A stretch of DNA of 64,000 bases, from contig NZ_CABPSA010000003.1 in assembly GCF_902459615.1 (NCBI RefSeq), positions 62,001 through 126,000 on the forward strand, read 5' to 3'. Both the position numbers and the translations under genes were made by a program. Source of the stretch: Pandoraea commovens (GTDB taxonomy: Bacteria; Pseudomonadota; Gammaproteobacteria; Burkholderiales; Burkholderiaceae). Positions 27,060-36,737 of this stretch are shown one piece after another. The first letter of the stretch is position 1. The number at the start of each line of letters is the position of its first letter. The notes under the pieces were generated by a model. That model ran no database searches and was not told where the DNA came from. It saw only the letters and a program-made list of their open reading frames with translations.

Positions 27060-27850
27060 GCGGCACGACCTCAGACCCGGCAACCGGCCATTTGTGGCGC
27101 GACTGGCCGTATCCGCGCATCGTCTCGCATCGCGGTGGCGGCAAGCTCGCGCCGGAGAACACGCTCGCCGCCTTCGAGATGGGTGCCTCGCTCGGCCTGC
27201 GCATGGTCGAGTTCGACGCCAAGCTCTCGGCGGATAACGTCGTCTTCCTGCTGCACGACGACACCGTCGATCGCACCAGCAACGGTCACGGCGCTGCAGC
27301 GCAAATGACCTACGCCGAGATCGAAAAGCTCGACGCTGGCAGTTGGTTTGGCGCGGACGGCCGCTTTGCAGGCCAGACGATGCCGACGCTGGCGCAGGTG
27401 GCGGAGCGTTGTCAGGCGCTGGGACTCGCGGCGAACGTCGAGATCAAGCCATGCCCGGGGCGTGAAGCCGAGACTGGCACGTTGGTGGCGCAAGCCGTCA
27501 AGGCGCTGTGGGCCGGTCAGGCCCAGCCGCCGCTGCTTTCCTCGTTCTCCTATGAGGCGCTCGAAGCGGCGGCCGCTGCCGTGCCGGAACTGCCGCGCGG
27601 CATGCTGTACGAGGCCGTACCGGCGCACTGGCGCGACGATGCCCGTAAGTTGGGCACCGTCACGCTGCATGCGAGCCACAAGCATCTCGACGGCCCGCAG
27701 GTCGCCGAGATCAAAGCCGCTGGGCTGCATATGCTCGTCTACACGGTCAACGAGCCGGCACGTGCCCGTGAACTGGCCGCGTGGGGCGTGGACGCCATCT
27801 GCACCGACCGCATCGACCTGATCGGCGCGGACTTCCTGGCCGACCTCTGA
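27056..27850 (+). CDS. ugpQ: Glycerophosphodiester phosphodiesterase
   Basis: A 264-residue cytoplasmic GDPD enzyme that splits imported glycerophosphodiesters into glycerol-3-phosphate and an alcohol. Family motifs: [18 protein letters not shown] (SHRG-x(n)-PENT, with the catalytic His), [23 protein letters not shown] (metal ligands and second His), and VEIKP. The C-terminal [22 protein letters not shown] block is also conserved. GTG start overlaps ugpC by 4 bases, so it is the last gene of ugpBAECQ. Confidence 0.96.
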   Translation: MSGTTSDPATGHLWRDWPYPRIVSHRGGGKLAPENTLAAFEMGASLGLRMVEFDAKLSADNVVFLLHDDTVDRTSNGHGAAAQMTYAEIEKLDAGSWFGADGRFAGQTMPTLAQVAERCQALGLAANVEIKPCPGREAETGTLVAQAVKALWAGQAQPPLLSSFSYEALEAAAAAVPELPRGMLYEAVPAHWRDDARKLGTVTLHASHKHLDGPQVAEIKAAGLHMLVYTVNEPARARELAAWGVDAICTDRIDLIGADFLADL

Positions 27851-28140
27851 GCGGTAGAGGGGGACGTCGTGGACGTTCCCCGCCCTGCACGGCCCTTTCG
27901 GCCTGTTCGGCCTGTTCGGCGCTTTGGCTCCACGGCCTCTACCGTCCCTGAAAGCCCCCTATCGCACGCAATTCCCTTGAAAAACGGCACCCGCCTGCCG
28001 CCGCCGCATGGTGGCGGGCGGGGTCGCAAGGCGGCATAATAGGGCGTTCCCCTCGCCCAGCCCATCCAGCGGCCCGGTGCGCGCGCTGCAAATTTCTGCA
28101 AAGCCGTGTGCCGGGCTGGACGAATTCAAGCCAAGCCGCC

Positions 28141-28740
28141 ATGCCGTACATCTATCTCGCTTCGCAAAGCCCCCGCCGTCAGGAACTGCTGCAACAGCTC
28201 GGCGTTCGTTTCGAGTTGCTGCTGCCCCATGCCGACGAGGACGCCGAAGCACTCGAAGCCGTGCTGCCTGGGGAGCCGCCCGACGACTACGTGCAGCGCG
28301 TCACGCGCGCCAAGGCCGAAGCGGCGATGGCCCGTCTGGCGCGTGCCGGACTGCCCGGCGCGCCGATCCTGACGGCCGACACGACCGTCTGTCTCGACGG
28401 CACCATCCTCGGCAAGCCGTTCGACGACGCCGACGCCTGCGCCGTACTCGCCCGTCTGTCGGGCACCCGTCATCGCGTGCTCACCGCCGTAGCGGTCTGT
28501 GCCGACGGACAGGTCCATCAGGCGGTCAACATCTCGCACGTGTGGTTCCGGCCGTTGCGCCGCGAGGAGATCGAGCGCTACGTCGCCTCGGGAGAACCGA
28601 AAGGCAAGGCGGGCGCTTATGGTATTCAGGGGAAGGCTGCCGAGTTTGTGATGCGTATCGACGGCAGCTACTCCGGCATCATGGGACTGCCGCTTTGCGA
28701 AACCGCCGCGCTGCTGCGCCAGGCGGGCGTCGACTTCTAA
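28141..28740 (+). CDS. maf: Maf-like nucleoside triphosphate pyrophosphatase (YhdE type)
   Basis: A 199-residue house-cleaning enzyme that hydrolyses dTTP/UTP or modified nucleotides. The N-terminus [18 protein letters not shown] carries the SxSPRR motif; the catalytic Asp lies in [11 protein letters not shown], and [26 protein letters not shown] and [15 protein letters not shown] are typical of the dTTPase subgroup. I set the start at ATG 28141 (MPYIYLASQ); an in-frame ATG 33 bases upstream adds unconserved residues. It precedes rng by 41 bases, the common maf-rng pair. Confidence 0.95.
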   Translation: MPYIYLASQSPRRQELLQQLGVRFELLLPHADEDAEALEAVLPGEPPDDYVQRVTRAKAEAAMARLARAGLPGAPILTADTTVCLDGTILGKPFDDADACAVLARLSGTRHRVLTAVAVCADGQVHQAVNISHVWFRPLRREEIERYVASGEPKGKAGAYGIQGKAAEFVMRIDGSYSGIMGLPLCETAALLRQAGVDF

Positions 28741-28781
28741 CGCTATTTGGCCCCGCGCATTTCGAGTCTGGTCGACAATTT

Positions 28782-30251
28782 ATGAACGAAGACATTCTGG
28801 TCAATATCACGCCACAGGAAACCCGTGTGGCGCTTATGCAGCTCGGCGCCGTGCAGGAACTGCACATCGAGCGCACGCTCTCGCGCGGTCTGGTCGGCAA
28901 CATCTATCTGGGCCGCGTCGTGCGCGTGCTCCCGGGCATGCAGTCGGCCTTCATCGATATCGGGCTGGAGCGCGCGGCGTTCCTGCATGTGGCCGATATC
29001 TGGCATCCGCGCACCAATAACGACACGTCCGTGCCGCATCCGCAGCCGCCCATCGAGAAGACGGTTTTCGAAGGGCAGACGCTGATGGTGCAGGTCATCA
29101 AGGACCCGATCGGCACGAAGGGTGCGCGTCTGTCGACGCAAATCAGCATTGCCGGACGCACGCTCGTCTATCTGCCGCAGGAGCCGCATATCGGTATCTC
29201 GCAGCGCATCGAGAGCGAAGCCGAGCGCGAGGCGCTGCGTAGCAAGATTCAGGCGCTCGTGCCGGCCGACGAGAAAGGTGGCTTCATCGTGCGCACTATT
29301 GCGGAAGATGCAGCGGACGCCGAACTCGCCAACGACGTCGCCTATCTGCGCAAGTCATGGCAGACGATTGGCGAGCAAAGCACGCGTGTGCCCGCCCCTG
29401 CCCTGCTGTATCAGGATCTGAATCTGGCCCAGCGCGTGCTGCGCGACTTCGTGCATGAAGAGACGGGCAAGATCCTCGTCGACTCGCGCGAGACGTATCA
29501 GAAGCTGGCCGAGTTTGCGGCGACTTACACGCCTGCCGTGCTCGGCAAGCTCACGCACTACACGGGCGAGCGTCCGCTGTTCGATCTGTACAACGTCGAG
29601 ACGGAAATCGAGCGCGCGTTGTCGCGTCGTGTCGATCTGAAGTCCGGCGGCTATCTGATGATCGACCAGACCGAAGCGATGACGACCATCGACGTGAACA
29701 CCGGCGGCTATGTCGGTGCGCGCAACTTCGACGACACGATCTTCAAGACCAACCTGGAAGCGGCGCTGATGATTGCGCGCCAGTTGCGGCTGCGTAATCT
29801 GGGCGGGATCATCATCATCGACTTCATCGACATGGAAAGCGCCGACCATCGCGACTCCGTACTCTCGGAGTTGAAGAAGGCGCTTGCACGCGACCGCACG
29901 CGCATCACGGTGAACGGCTTCTCGCAGTTGGGGCTGGTGGAGATGACGCGCAAGCGCACGCGCGAATCGCTTGCGCACGTGCTATGCGAGCCGTGTGCCG
30001 TGTGTCAGGGTAAGGGACAGGTCAAGACGCCGCGCACGCTGTGCTACGACATCCTGCGCGAGATTTTGCGCGAATCGCGTCAGTTCAACCCGCGCGAGTT
30101 CCGCCTGATCGCCTCGCAGGAAGTCGTCGATCTGTTCCTCGAAGAAGAGTCGCAGCACCTCGCGATGTTGATCGACTTCATCGGCAAGCCGATCTCGCTT
30201 CAGGTCGAATCTTCGTTCCATCAGGAACAGTACGACATCATTCTGATGTAA
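28782..30251 (+). CDS. rng: Ribonuclease G
   Basis: A 489-residue endoribonuclease that trims the 5' end of 16S rRNA and decays mRNA. The N-terminus MNEDILVNITPQETRVALM, S1-type region (NIYLGRVVRVLPGMQSAFID), the catalytic-domain aspartates in TTIDVNTGGY and IIIIDFIDM, and the zinc-link cysteines in CEPCAVCQGKG are present. It lacks the long C-terminal scaffold of RNase E, and the length equals that of E. coli RNase G (489). The frame is open far upstream, but the family start is the ATG at 28782. Forms an operon with maf. Confidence 0.97.
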   Translation: MNEDILVNITPQETRVALMQLGAVQELHIERTLSRGLVGNIYLGRVVRVLPGMQSAFIDIGLERAAFLHVADIWHPRTNNDTSVPHPQPPIEKTVFEGQTLMVQVIKDPIGTKGARLSTQISIAGRTLVYLPQEPHIGISQRIESEAEREALRSKIQALVPADEKGGFIVRTIAEDAADAELANDVAYLRKSWQTIGEQSTRVPAPALLYQDLNLAQRVLRDFVHEETGKILVDSRETYQKLAEFAATYTPAVLGKLTHYTGERPLFDLYNVETEIERALSRRVDLKSGGYLMIDQTEAMTTIDVNTGGYVGARNFDDTIFKTNLEAALMIARQLRLRNLGGIIIIDFIDMESADHRDSVLSELKKALARDRTRITVNGFSQLGLVEMTRKRTRESLAHVLCEPCAVCQGKGQVKTPRTLCYDILREILRESRQFNPREFRLIASQEVVDLFLEEESQHLAMLIDFIGKPISLQVESSFHQEQYDIILM

Positions 30252-30333
30252 CCGCCATTGCAAAAAACCGGGGCATCCGCCATACAATACGCAATCGATC
30301 CGATTTCGTCGTGCGCGAAAGCACGCCCCGGCC

Positions 30334-31560
30334 ATGCCCTACTCGAACTACGACAACCTTGCGGCATCGAGCGAGGCGCTCGACAAACATGCCGTCGCTC
30401 GCCATTCGACCTGGGTCAGCATCTGGGTCAATGTCGTGCTGACGACCGCCCAGATCGTCATCGGGATATTCGCGCGCTCGCAGGCGCTGATCGCCGACGG
30501 CATCCACTCCCTCTCCGACATCGTCTCCGACTTTGTGGTGCTCGCCGCCGCACGCGGCAGCGCCCGGGCACCGGACGCCGATCACCCTTACGGGCACAAC
30601 CGTTACGAAAACGCCGCGTCGCTATTTCTGGGCGTGATCCTGCTCGTAGTGGGTGCGGGGATGTTGTGGCGTGGCGTGGAGCGTCTGCTGCACCCCGAGG
30701 ACATTCCCGAGGTGCATACCATCGCGCTGGTCGTGGCGGTCGTGGTGCTCGTCAGCAAGGAAGGACTCTTCCGCTACATGCTGCGCGCGGCACAACGGGT
30801 GCGCTCGGCGATGCTCGTCGCCAACGCGTGGCATGCACGTTCGGACGCCCTCTCGTCGCTCGTGGTGGCGTGCGGGATTCTCGGCAACCTCGCGGGCTAC
30901 CGCATTCTCGATCCGCTCGCGGCCGCGCTCGTCGGGCTGATGATCGGACGCACCGGGTGGAAATTCGGCTGGAACGCCTTGCAGGACCTGATCGATCGCG
31001 GCGTGGACGACGACACCACCGTCACGATTCGCCAGCGTCTGCTCGACACACCGGGCGTGCGCGGCATCGACATGCTGCGTACGCGACGAATGGGCGATGA
31101 GATCGTCGTCGACGTCCACATTCTCGTGGACGCACGCCTGTCGGTCTCGGAGGGGCACTACCTGGCCGAACAGGCTCGGGCCGCAGTCATGAACGAACCG
31201 CAGATCCTCGACGTGCTGGTGCACGTCGACCCGGAAAGCGACACCAAGGGTACCGCGCTGCAACAGTGGCCGGCACGCGCCGTGGTGGTCGGTGCGGCCG
31301 AACTGCTGTGCCGGGCCAATGCGCTGGCCCTGCACGACGTCAAGCTGCACTATCTGAACAACGGGCTGGAAGCCGATGTGATCGTCGAAGGGCTGAACGG
31401 TTCGAACGGTTCGAACGGTTCGAACCGTTTGGCGGCGGGCGACGGCGGCATCGAAGGGCCGTCGCAGACCGTCGCCGATGCCCTGACCGCCCGCTTCGCC
31501 CCGCTGGGATTGCGGTTTGTGCGAGTGCTAAGGGTCACGGGCGAAACTCAGTCTTCGTGA
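30334..31560 (+). CDS. Cation diffusion facilitator family transporter
   Basis: A 408-residue inner-membrane metal/proton antiporter. Metal-site motifs are ADGIHSLSD in the second helix and NAWHARSD (HxxxD) in the fifth, as in FieF/YiiP. HPYGHNRYENAASL is the conserved cytoplasmic loop. The region from about 210 on is a cytoplasmic CDF domain (IDMLRTRRMGDEIVVDVHILVD), followed by a 110-residue extension not found in FieF that contains three Asn-Gly-Ser repeats at 355-363. Zn2+, Fe2+ or Cd2+ are likely substrates. The stop codon overlaps the convergent rfbC gene by 13 bases. Confidence 0.92.
   Translation: MPYSNYDNLAASSEALDKHAVARHSTWVSIWVNVVLTTAQIVIGIFARSQALIADGIHSLSDIVSDFVVLAAARGSARAPDADHPYGHNRYENAASLFLGVILLVVGAGMLWRGVERLLHPEDIPEVHTIALVVAVVVLVSKEGLFRYMLRAAQRVRSAMLVANAWHARSDALSSLVVACGILGNLAGYRILDPLAAALVGLMIGRTGWKFGWNALQDLIDRGVDDDTTVTIRQRLLDTPGVRGIDMLRTRRMGDEIVVDVHILVDARLSVSEGHYLAEQARAAVMNEPQILDVLVHVDPESDTKGTALQQWPARAVVVGAAELLCRANALALHDVKLHYLNNGLEADVIVEGLNGSNGSNGSNRLAAGDGGIEGPSQTVADALTARFAPLGLRFVRVLRVTGETQSS
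31396..31429. repeat. 9-bp tandem repeat and 16-bp palindrome inside the CDF gene
   Basis: Three copies of AACGGTTCG (31396-31422) encode Asn-Gly-Ser three times. The last copy runs into a perfect 16-base palindrome (31414-31429). Copy-number change would stay in frame. Confidence 0.85.
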
Positions 31561-32096
31561 GTGTAGTCGGCGAACAGCATGCCCTGCTTATCCTTGTCCG
31601 AGACGATCGGCGTGATGCCGTCGAGCGGCCAGGGAATCGCCAGTGTCGGATCGTCCCAGCGGATGCAGCGCTCGAACTGCGGCGCCCAGTAGTCCGTGGT
31701 CTTGTACAGCACCTCGGCCGTCTCCGACGTCACCACAAACCCGTGGGCGAAGCCCGCCGGAATCCACAGTTGCCGCTTGTTCTCAGCGCTCAGCACTTCG
31801 GCGACCCACTTGCCGAACGTCGGCGATCCTTCGCGAATATCGACGGCCACGTCATAGATCTCGCCTTGCAGCACGCGGACCAGCTTGCCTTGCGGCTGCT
31901 TGACCTGATAGTGCAGACCACGCAACACGCCGCGCGCCGAGCGCGACTGATTGTCCTGCACGAACGTGAGCGTCTCGCCAAGACCGTCGTTGAAATTACG
32001 CTGGTTGAAGCTTTCGAAGAAATGACCGCGCGAGTCGCCGAACACCTTGGGTTCGATTACGCGAACGGCCGGAATGGCGGTGGGAATCACTTGCAT
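31548..32096 (-). CDS. rfbC: dTDP-4-dehydrorhamnose 3,5-epimerase
   Basis: A 182-residue cupin enzyme. Landmarks are VIEPKVFGDSRGHFFESFN, the catalytic His in RGVLRGLHYQ, GEIYDVAVDIR and the C-terminal block IRWDDPTLAIPWP. It epimerises dTDP-4-keto-6-deoxyglucose at C3 and C5 on the way to dTDP-L-rhamnose. ATG at 32096 gives the usual family length. It follows rfbA by 55 bases on the minus strand. No rfbD follows, since the convergent CDF gene overlaps its stop by 13 bases. Confidence 0.96.
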   Translation of the reverse strand: MQVIPTAIPAVRVIEPKVFGDSRGHFFESFNQRNFNDGLGETLTFVQDNQSRSARGVLRGLHYQVKQPQGKLVRVLQGEIYDVAVDIREGSPTFGKWVAEVLSAENKRQLWIPAGFAHGFVVTSETAEVLYKTTDYWAPQFERCIRWDDPTLAIPWPLDGITPIVSDKDKQGMLFADYTHED

Positions 32097-32151
32097 ATTG
32101 AGGTACCGGTAAGAATCTGAGACAGAGAACTGAGACGGAAAAGCGCCGACC

Positions 32152-33039
32152 TTAGAACACGCGCTCACGCAGCATGGAGAGGAGATACTGGCCGTAACCC
32201 GTCTTCGCCAGCGGTTGCGCCAGCTTTTCGATGGCCGCCGCATCGATCCAGCCCCTGCGGTACGCGATCTCTTCCGGACAGGCCACCTTGAGTCCCTGAC
32301 GCGATTCGATCGTTTGAATGAACGTGCTCGCTTCGAGCATCGACTCGTGAGTCCCCGTGTCGAGCCAGGCGTAGCCGCGTCCCATGATCTGCACGTTCAG
32401 CTTTCCGCGCTTCAGGTATTCGTTATTGACGTCGGTAATTTCCAGCTCGCCTCGTGCCGACGGCTTGATCGAGCGTGCGATGTCGACGACGTCGTTGTCG
32501 CAGAAGTACAGCCCGGTCACGGCGTAGCGCGACTTCGGCTCCGTCGGCTTCTCGACGAGTTCGATCGCCTTTCCGTGTTCGTCGAACGTGACCACACCGT
32601 AGCGTTCGGGATCGTGCACCGGATAGGCAAACACCGATGCGCCGTCCGTTTGCGCGTTGGCGGCCGAAAGCAGCGCAGCGAAATCGTGTCCGTAGAACAG
32701 GTTGTCACCGAGCACGAGCGCGCACGGATCGTTGCCGATGAAGTCGGCACCGATCAGGAAGGCCTGAGCCAGACCGTCCGGCGAGGGCTGAACCGCATAC
32801 TGGAGATTCAGGCCCCACTGGCTGCCGTCGCCCAGCAATTGCTCGAAACGCGGCGTGTCCTGCGGCGTCGAAATGATCAGCACGTCCCGGATCCCCGCCA
32901 GCATCAGCGTGGTCAGCGGGTAATAGATCATCGGCTTGTCGTAGACCGGAAGCAGTTGCTTCGAGACGGCCAGCGTCGCCGGATACAAGCGCGTGCCGGA
33001 CCCGCCAGCCAAGATGATGCCCTTACGTTTGATACTCAT
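32152..33039 (-). CDS. rfbA: Glucose-1-phosphate thymidylyltransferase
   Basis: A 295-residue enzyme making dTDP-glucose from dTTP and glucose-1-phosphate. The nucleotide-binding start [16 protein letters not shown] (8-23), [20 protein letters not shown], the [14 protein letters not shown] segment with the catalytic Lys, and [13 protein letters not shown] are diagnostic. I chose ATG 33039, which matches the family start; the frame runs 33 codons further upstream inside rfbB. It lies 8 bases after rfbB. Confidence 0.97.
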   Translation of the reverse strand: MSIKRKGIILAGGSGTRLYPATLAVSKQLLPVYDKPMIYYPLTTLMLAGIRDVLIISTPQDTPRFEQLLGDGSQWGLNLQYAVQPSPDGLAQAFLIGADFIGNDPCALVLGDNLFYGHDFAALLSAANAQTDGASVFAYPVHDPERYGVVTFDEHGKAIELVEKPTEPKSRYAVTGLYFCDNDVVDIARSIKPSARGELEITDVNNEYLKRGKLNVQIMGRGYAWLDTGTHESMLEASTFIQTIESRQGLKVACPEEIAYRRGWIDAAAIEKLAQPLAKTGYGQYLLSMLRERVF

Positions 33040-33047
33040 ACGTTGCC

Positions 33048-34112
33048 TCAGTCGTTCTTCTGATAATGCGTTTCGATCCAGCGCTGGTACTCGCCTGACT
33101 GCACCTGACGCACCCACTCGCCGTTGGCCAGATACCACTGCACCGTCTTGCGCATGCCGGTCTCGAACGTTTCCGCCGGACGCCAGCCCAGTTCGCGCTC
33201 AAGCTTGCGGGCATCGATAGCGTAACGACGATCGTGTCCCGGGCGATCCGTCACAAACGTGATCTGATCGAGGTACGACTTACCGTCGGCGCGCGGCGAC
33301 AACTCGTCGAGCAATGTGCACAGATGCTTCACGACCGACAGGTTGTTCTGCTCGTTCCAGCCGCCCACGTTGTAGACCTCGCCCAGCACACCCTTGGCAA
33401 GCACTTCGCGAATGGCCGAGCAATGGTCGCCAACGTACAGCCAGTCGCGCACGTTGCTGCCGTCGCCATAGATCGGCAGCGGTTTGCCGGCGAGCGCATT
33501 GGCGATCACCAGCGGAATCAGCTTCTCGGGGAACTGGTAGGGACCGTAGTTGTTCGAGCAGTTGGTCGTGAGGACCGGCAGACCGTACGTGTGGTGATAA
33601 GCGCGCACCAGATGGTCGGAGCCTGCCTTCGAGGCCGAATACGGGCTGTTCGGGGCGTAGGGCGTGGTCTCGGTGAAGGCCGGATCCGTCGGGCTCAGCG
33701 AACCGTAGACCTCATCCGTCGATACATGCACGAATCGGAAGTTATCGCGCGCTTCGCCTTCGAGCGAACCCCAATAGGCGCGAGCGGCTTCGAGCATCGT
33801 GAAGGTGCCGACGATGTTCGTCTGCACGAACTCGCCCGGACCATGAATGGAACGGTCGACGTGGCTTTCCGCCGCGAAATGCAGCACGGCACGCGGACGG
33901 TGTTCGGCGTACAGCTTGTCGAGCGCTGCGCGATCGCAGATGTCGACTTGCGCGAAATGGTGACGGGGGTCGCGCTCAAGACTTGCCAGATTCGCCAGAT
34001 TGCCTGCGTAGGTGAGCTTGTCGATCGTCACGACCGGTTCATCGTGTTGCGCGAGCCAGTCGAGAACGAAGTTTGCGCCGATGAATCCGGCGCCGCCAGT
34101 CACGAAGATCAT
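33048..34112 (-). CDS. rfbB: dTDP-glucose 4,6-dehydratase
   Basis: A 354-residue extended SDR enzyme converting dTDP-glucose to dTDP-4-keto-6-deoxyglucose. NAD-binding TGGAGFIG at 5-12, [15 protein letters not shown], catalytic STDEVYGSL and the [15 protein letters not shown] segment with the Tyr and Lys, then [15 protein letters not shown] and [11 protein letters not shown] are all present. First gene of rfbBAC on the minus strand, 28 bases after the AhpD-like gene, so it may be cotranscribed with msbA upstream. Its product feeds O-antigen or other surface polysaccharide. Confidence 0.97.
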   Translation of the reverse strand: MIFVTGGAGFIGANFVLDWLAQHDEPVVTIDKLTYAGNLANLASLERDPRHHFAQVDICDRAALDKLYAEHRPRAVLHFAAESHVDRSIHGPGEFVQTNIVGTFTMLEAARAYWGSLEGEARDNFRFVHVSTDEVYGSLSPTDPAFTETTPYAPNSPYSASKAGSDHLVRAYHHTYGLPVLTTNCSNNYGPYQFPEKLIPLVIANALAGKPLPIYGDGSNVRDWLYVGDHCSAIREVLAKGVLGEVYNVGGWNEQNNLSVVKHLCTLLDELSPRADGKSYLDQITFVTDRPGHDRRYAIDARKLERELGWRPAETFETGMRKTVQWYLANGEWVRQVQSGEYQRWIETHYQKND

Positions 34113-34140
34113 AGGTATCGAAGTTTTGTGAGAAGTAGGT

Positions 34141-34728
34141 TTAACGGGTGCGAGGCACGCGCCCCATCAAGAAGAATTCGTCGTTGGGCCGCATCGAAAT
34201 GGCATTGGCGATTCGGTTGGACATACCGAAGAACGCCGTAATGGACGCAATGTCCCAGATATCCTCGTCGTTCAGCCCGTGGCGACGCAGCGTGGCGTAG
34301 TCTTCGTCGCTCACTTCATGCGAGCGTTCGCAGACCTTCATCGCGTACGCCAGAATCGCCTTTTGCCGTTCGGTCAGGTCCGCCTTCAGATAGTTGACGG
34401 CCACCTGATCGGCGAGCAACGGCTGCTTTTCGTAGATGCGCACCAGCGCACCATGCGCGACCACACAATACAGACATTGATTCACCGCACTGGTTGCGAC
34501 CACGATCATCTCGCGCTCACCCTGGCTCAGATTGCCATCCTTGAGCATCAAGGCGTCGTGATATGCGAAAAATGCGCGAAATTCGTCCGGACGGTGCGCG
34601 AGCGTGAGGAAGACGTTGGGGATGAAGCCAGCCTTTTCATGGACCGCGACGATGCGCGCACGAATATCGTCCGGCAACGCGGCGAGGTCCGGCACGGGAA
34701 AACGACTGATCGGCGGCTGGCTCATCAT
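34141..34728 (-). CDS. AhpD-like / peroxidase-related carboxymuconolactone decarboxylase family protein
   Basis: A 195-residue protein of the AhpD-like fold. The redox motif is [15 protein letters not shown], with CxxC and a His three residues after the second Cys, as in AhpD; the wider family is often named uncharacterised peroxidase-related enzyme. N-terminal [17 protein letters not shown] and the [25 protein letters not shown] region are typical. It could act as a thiol peroxidase or alkylhydroperoxidase. It sits between msbA and rfbB on the same strand, with no evident role in polysaccharide synthesis. Confidence 0.88.
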   Translation of the reverse strand: MMSQPPISRFPVPDLAALPDDIRARIVAVHEKAGFIPNVFLTLAHRPDEFRAFFAYHDALMLKDGNLSQGEREMIVVATSAVNQCLYCVVAHGALVRIYEKQPLLADQVAVNYLKADLTERQKAILAYAMKVCERSHEVSDEDYATLRRHGLNDEDIWDIASITAFFGMSNRIANAISMRPNDEFFLMGRVPRTR

Positions 34729-34822
34729 AGTCTCCTCAAATCCTCAAATGCTGGGGTATGTGGTTTGGGGCATGACGTTGCGCCCCCCGCAGTGCACACG
34801 GCATCGGCGGGCGCCCCGGATG

Positions 34823-36574
34823 TCACGCTTCCTGCTGCTGTGCGTACTGAATGCGGTGCAAATGGGCGTAGAGGCCATTATGCGCCACGAGTGCCTGGTG
34901 AGATCCCTGCTCCGCTATGCGGCCATGTTCGAGCACGACGATACGGTCGGCGCGTTCGATGGTCGACAGGCGGTGCGCGATCACCAGCGTGGTACGGCCT
35001 TCCATCAACACTTCGAGCGCCGCCTGCACATGACGCTCGGATTCCGAATCGAGTGCCGACGTCGCTTCGTCCAGAATCAGGATCGGCGCGTCCTTGTAGA
35101 TCGCGCGGGCAATCGCCAGACGCTGACGCTGGCCGCCCGACAGGCGCATGCCGTTATCGCCCACCAGCGTGTTCACGCCGTCGGGCATGGCGGCAACTGC
35201 ATCGGCCAGATTGGCAGCGCGCAGCGCTGCCTGCACTCGTTCGGCGTCGACTTCCTGACCGTAGGCGACGTTTGCGGCAATGGTGTCGTTGAACAGCACG
35301 ACGTCCTGACTCACGAACGCAATCTGACGACGCAGGTCAGCCAGACGCAGATCATTGAGCGGAATGTCGTCGAGCAGAATGCGTCCGCCGGTCGGATCGA
35401 AGAAGCGCGGCACCAGATTGACCATCGTCGTCTTGCCGCTGCCCGAGGGACCGACCAGCGCCACCATCTCGCCCGGCGCGACCTCCAGCGAAATCTTGTC
35501 AAGCGTCGGGCGCTCGCTCGCGCCGTAGTTGAAGCTCACCTGATCGAACGTCACTCGGCCCTTCGCGCGTTCGAGCGTGCGCTCGCCGCCGACCGGCTCG
35601 ACTTCGACGTCCATCACTTCGAAGATCAGCTCGGCAGCCGTCACGCCGCGTTGCAGCGGCTGGTTGACGTCCATCAGATGCTTGAGCGGGGACACAACCA
35701 GCAGCAGTGCCGTGACGAACGCCGTGAAACCGCCCACGGTCATCTCGCCCGACGACGACTCGATCATCGCGACGGTAATCACGATGGCGAGCGCCAGCGA
35801 GGCCAGCGCCTGCGTGACCGGCTGCGCGAGACCGCCGGAGACCGTCACGCGCATGGCGTAGCCGCGCAGCGTGCTGGTCATCTTGTCGAAGCGGTTCTTC
35901 TCGTACTCTTCGCCATTGTGGATCTTCACGACCTTGTAGCCGCCGACCGCTTCTTCGACCACATACGACAACGCGTTGGTCAGCGTCTGCTGCTCACGAT
36001 TGAGACGACGCAGGCGGCGGTTGATCTTGCCGACCAGCCAGCCGATCAACGGCAGAATGACGGCCACAACCAGCGTGAGACGCCAGTTCAGATAGAACAG
36101 ATACCCCAGCAGGCCGACGACGGTGAGCGAATCGCGCACGAGCGTGATCAGCACCGTGGTAAGCACGCCGAGCACCTGATTGACTTCATAGACGATCGCG
36201 TTGATGAGCGTGCTGGTCGTCTCGCGCTGGTAGTAGGCGGCCGGGGCGTGCAGCAGACGCTCGAACATCTTCACGCGCAGGTCGAGCAGCACGCGGTTCG
36301 AGACCCACGACAGCATGTAGTTGGCCGAATATTGCGCCAGCCCCCGGATCACGGCCAGGCCGATCACGGCGGCCGGGACATACCAGAGCTTCCAGGGATC
36401 GCCGCCCGAGAAGCCCTTGTCGAGCACCGGCTTGAGGACTGCCGGGATGGCCGCTTCGGTGGCCGCCACCAGCGCCATGGCGAGAACGGCCAGCAGGCCC
36501 ATGTGCCAATATGGCTGGAGATAGCCCAGCAGACGTCGCAGAATCGGTCCGGTGGGCTTGTGCGGTGCGCTCAT
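34823..36574 (-). CDS. msbA: Lipid A export ABC transporter (permease and ATPase)
   Basis: A 583-residue half-transporter, flipping lipid A core across the inner membrane as a homodimer. Residues 1-310 hold six membrane segments; then Walker [12 protein letters not shown]-loop [13 protein letters not shown], signature [15 protein letters not shown], Walker [13 protein letters not shown] and switch His in [16 protein letters not shown] 36574 (MSAPHKPTG) gives the normal length; the frame upstream is unconserved. It is divergent from recQ, with about 160 bases between. Confidence 0.95.
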   Translation of the reverse strand: MSAPHKPTGPILRRLLGYLQPYWHMGLLAVLAMALVAATEAAIPAVLKPVLDKGFSGGDPWKLWYVPAAVIGLAVIRGLAQYSANYMLSWVSNRVLLDLRVKMFERLLHAPAAYYQRETTSTLINAIVYEVNQVLGVLTTVLITLVRDSLTVVGLLGYLFYLNWRLTLVVAVILPLIGWLVGKINRRLRRLNREQQTLTNALSYVVEEAVGGYKVVKIHNGEEYEKNRFDKMTSTLRGYAMRVTVSGGLAQPVTQALASLALAIVITVAMIESSSGEMTVGGFTAFVTALLLVVSPLKHLMDVNQPLQRGVTAAELIFEVMDVEVEPVGGERTLERAKGRVTFDQVSFNYGASERPTLDKISLEVAPGEMVALVGPSGSGKTTMVNLVPRFFDPTGGRILLDDIPLNDLRLADLRRQIAFVSQDVVLFNDTIAANVAYGQEVDAERVQAALRAANLADAVAAMPDGVNTLVGDNGMRLSGGQRQRLAIARAIYKDAPILILDEATSALDSESERHVQAALEVLMEGRTTLVIAHRLSTIERADRIVVLEHGRIAEQGSHQALVAHNGLYAHLHRIQYAQQQEA

Positions 36575-36737
36575 GTAAGTCGGGGACAGCGGGAAAACCG
36601 CTATTCTAACGTACCGGCCGGTCCCGTCGGGACGTGTCCGAAGCGGACTCGGACCGCGCCCCAAAAATCGCCCTAACGCCGGATTTCCGGGGTCTTTGGC
36701 ACGCCGGACGCCGGGTGGAACCGGTATACTCCGGCGC

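Noticed and set aside
34604-36676. A 690-codon open frame antisense to msbA
   Set aside because: Gln/Arg/His-rich shadow of msbA.
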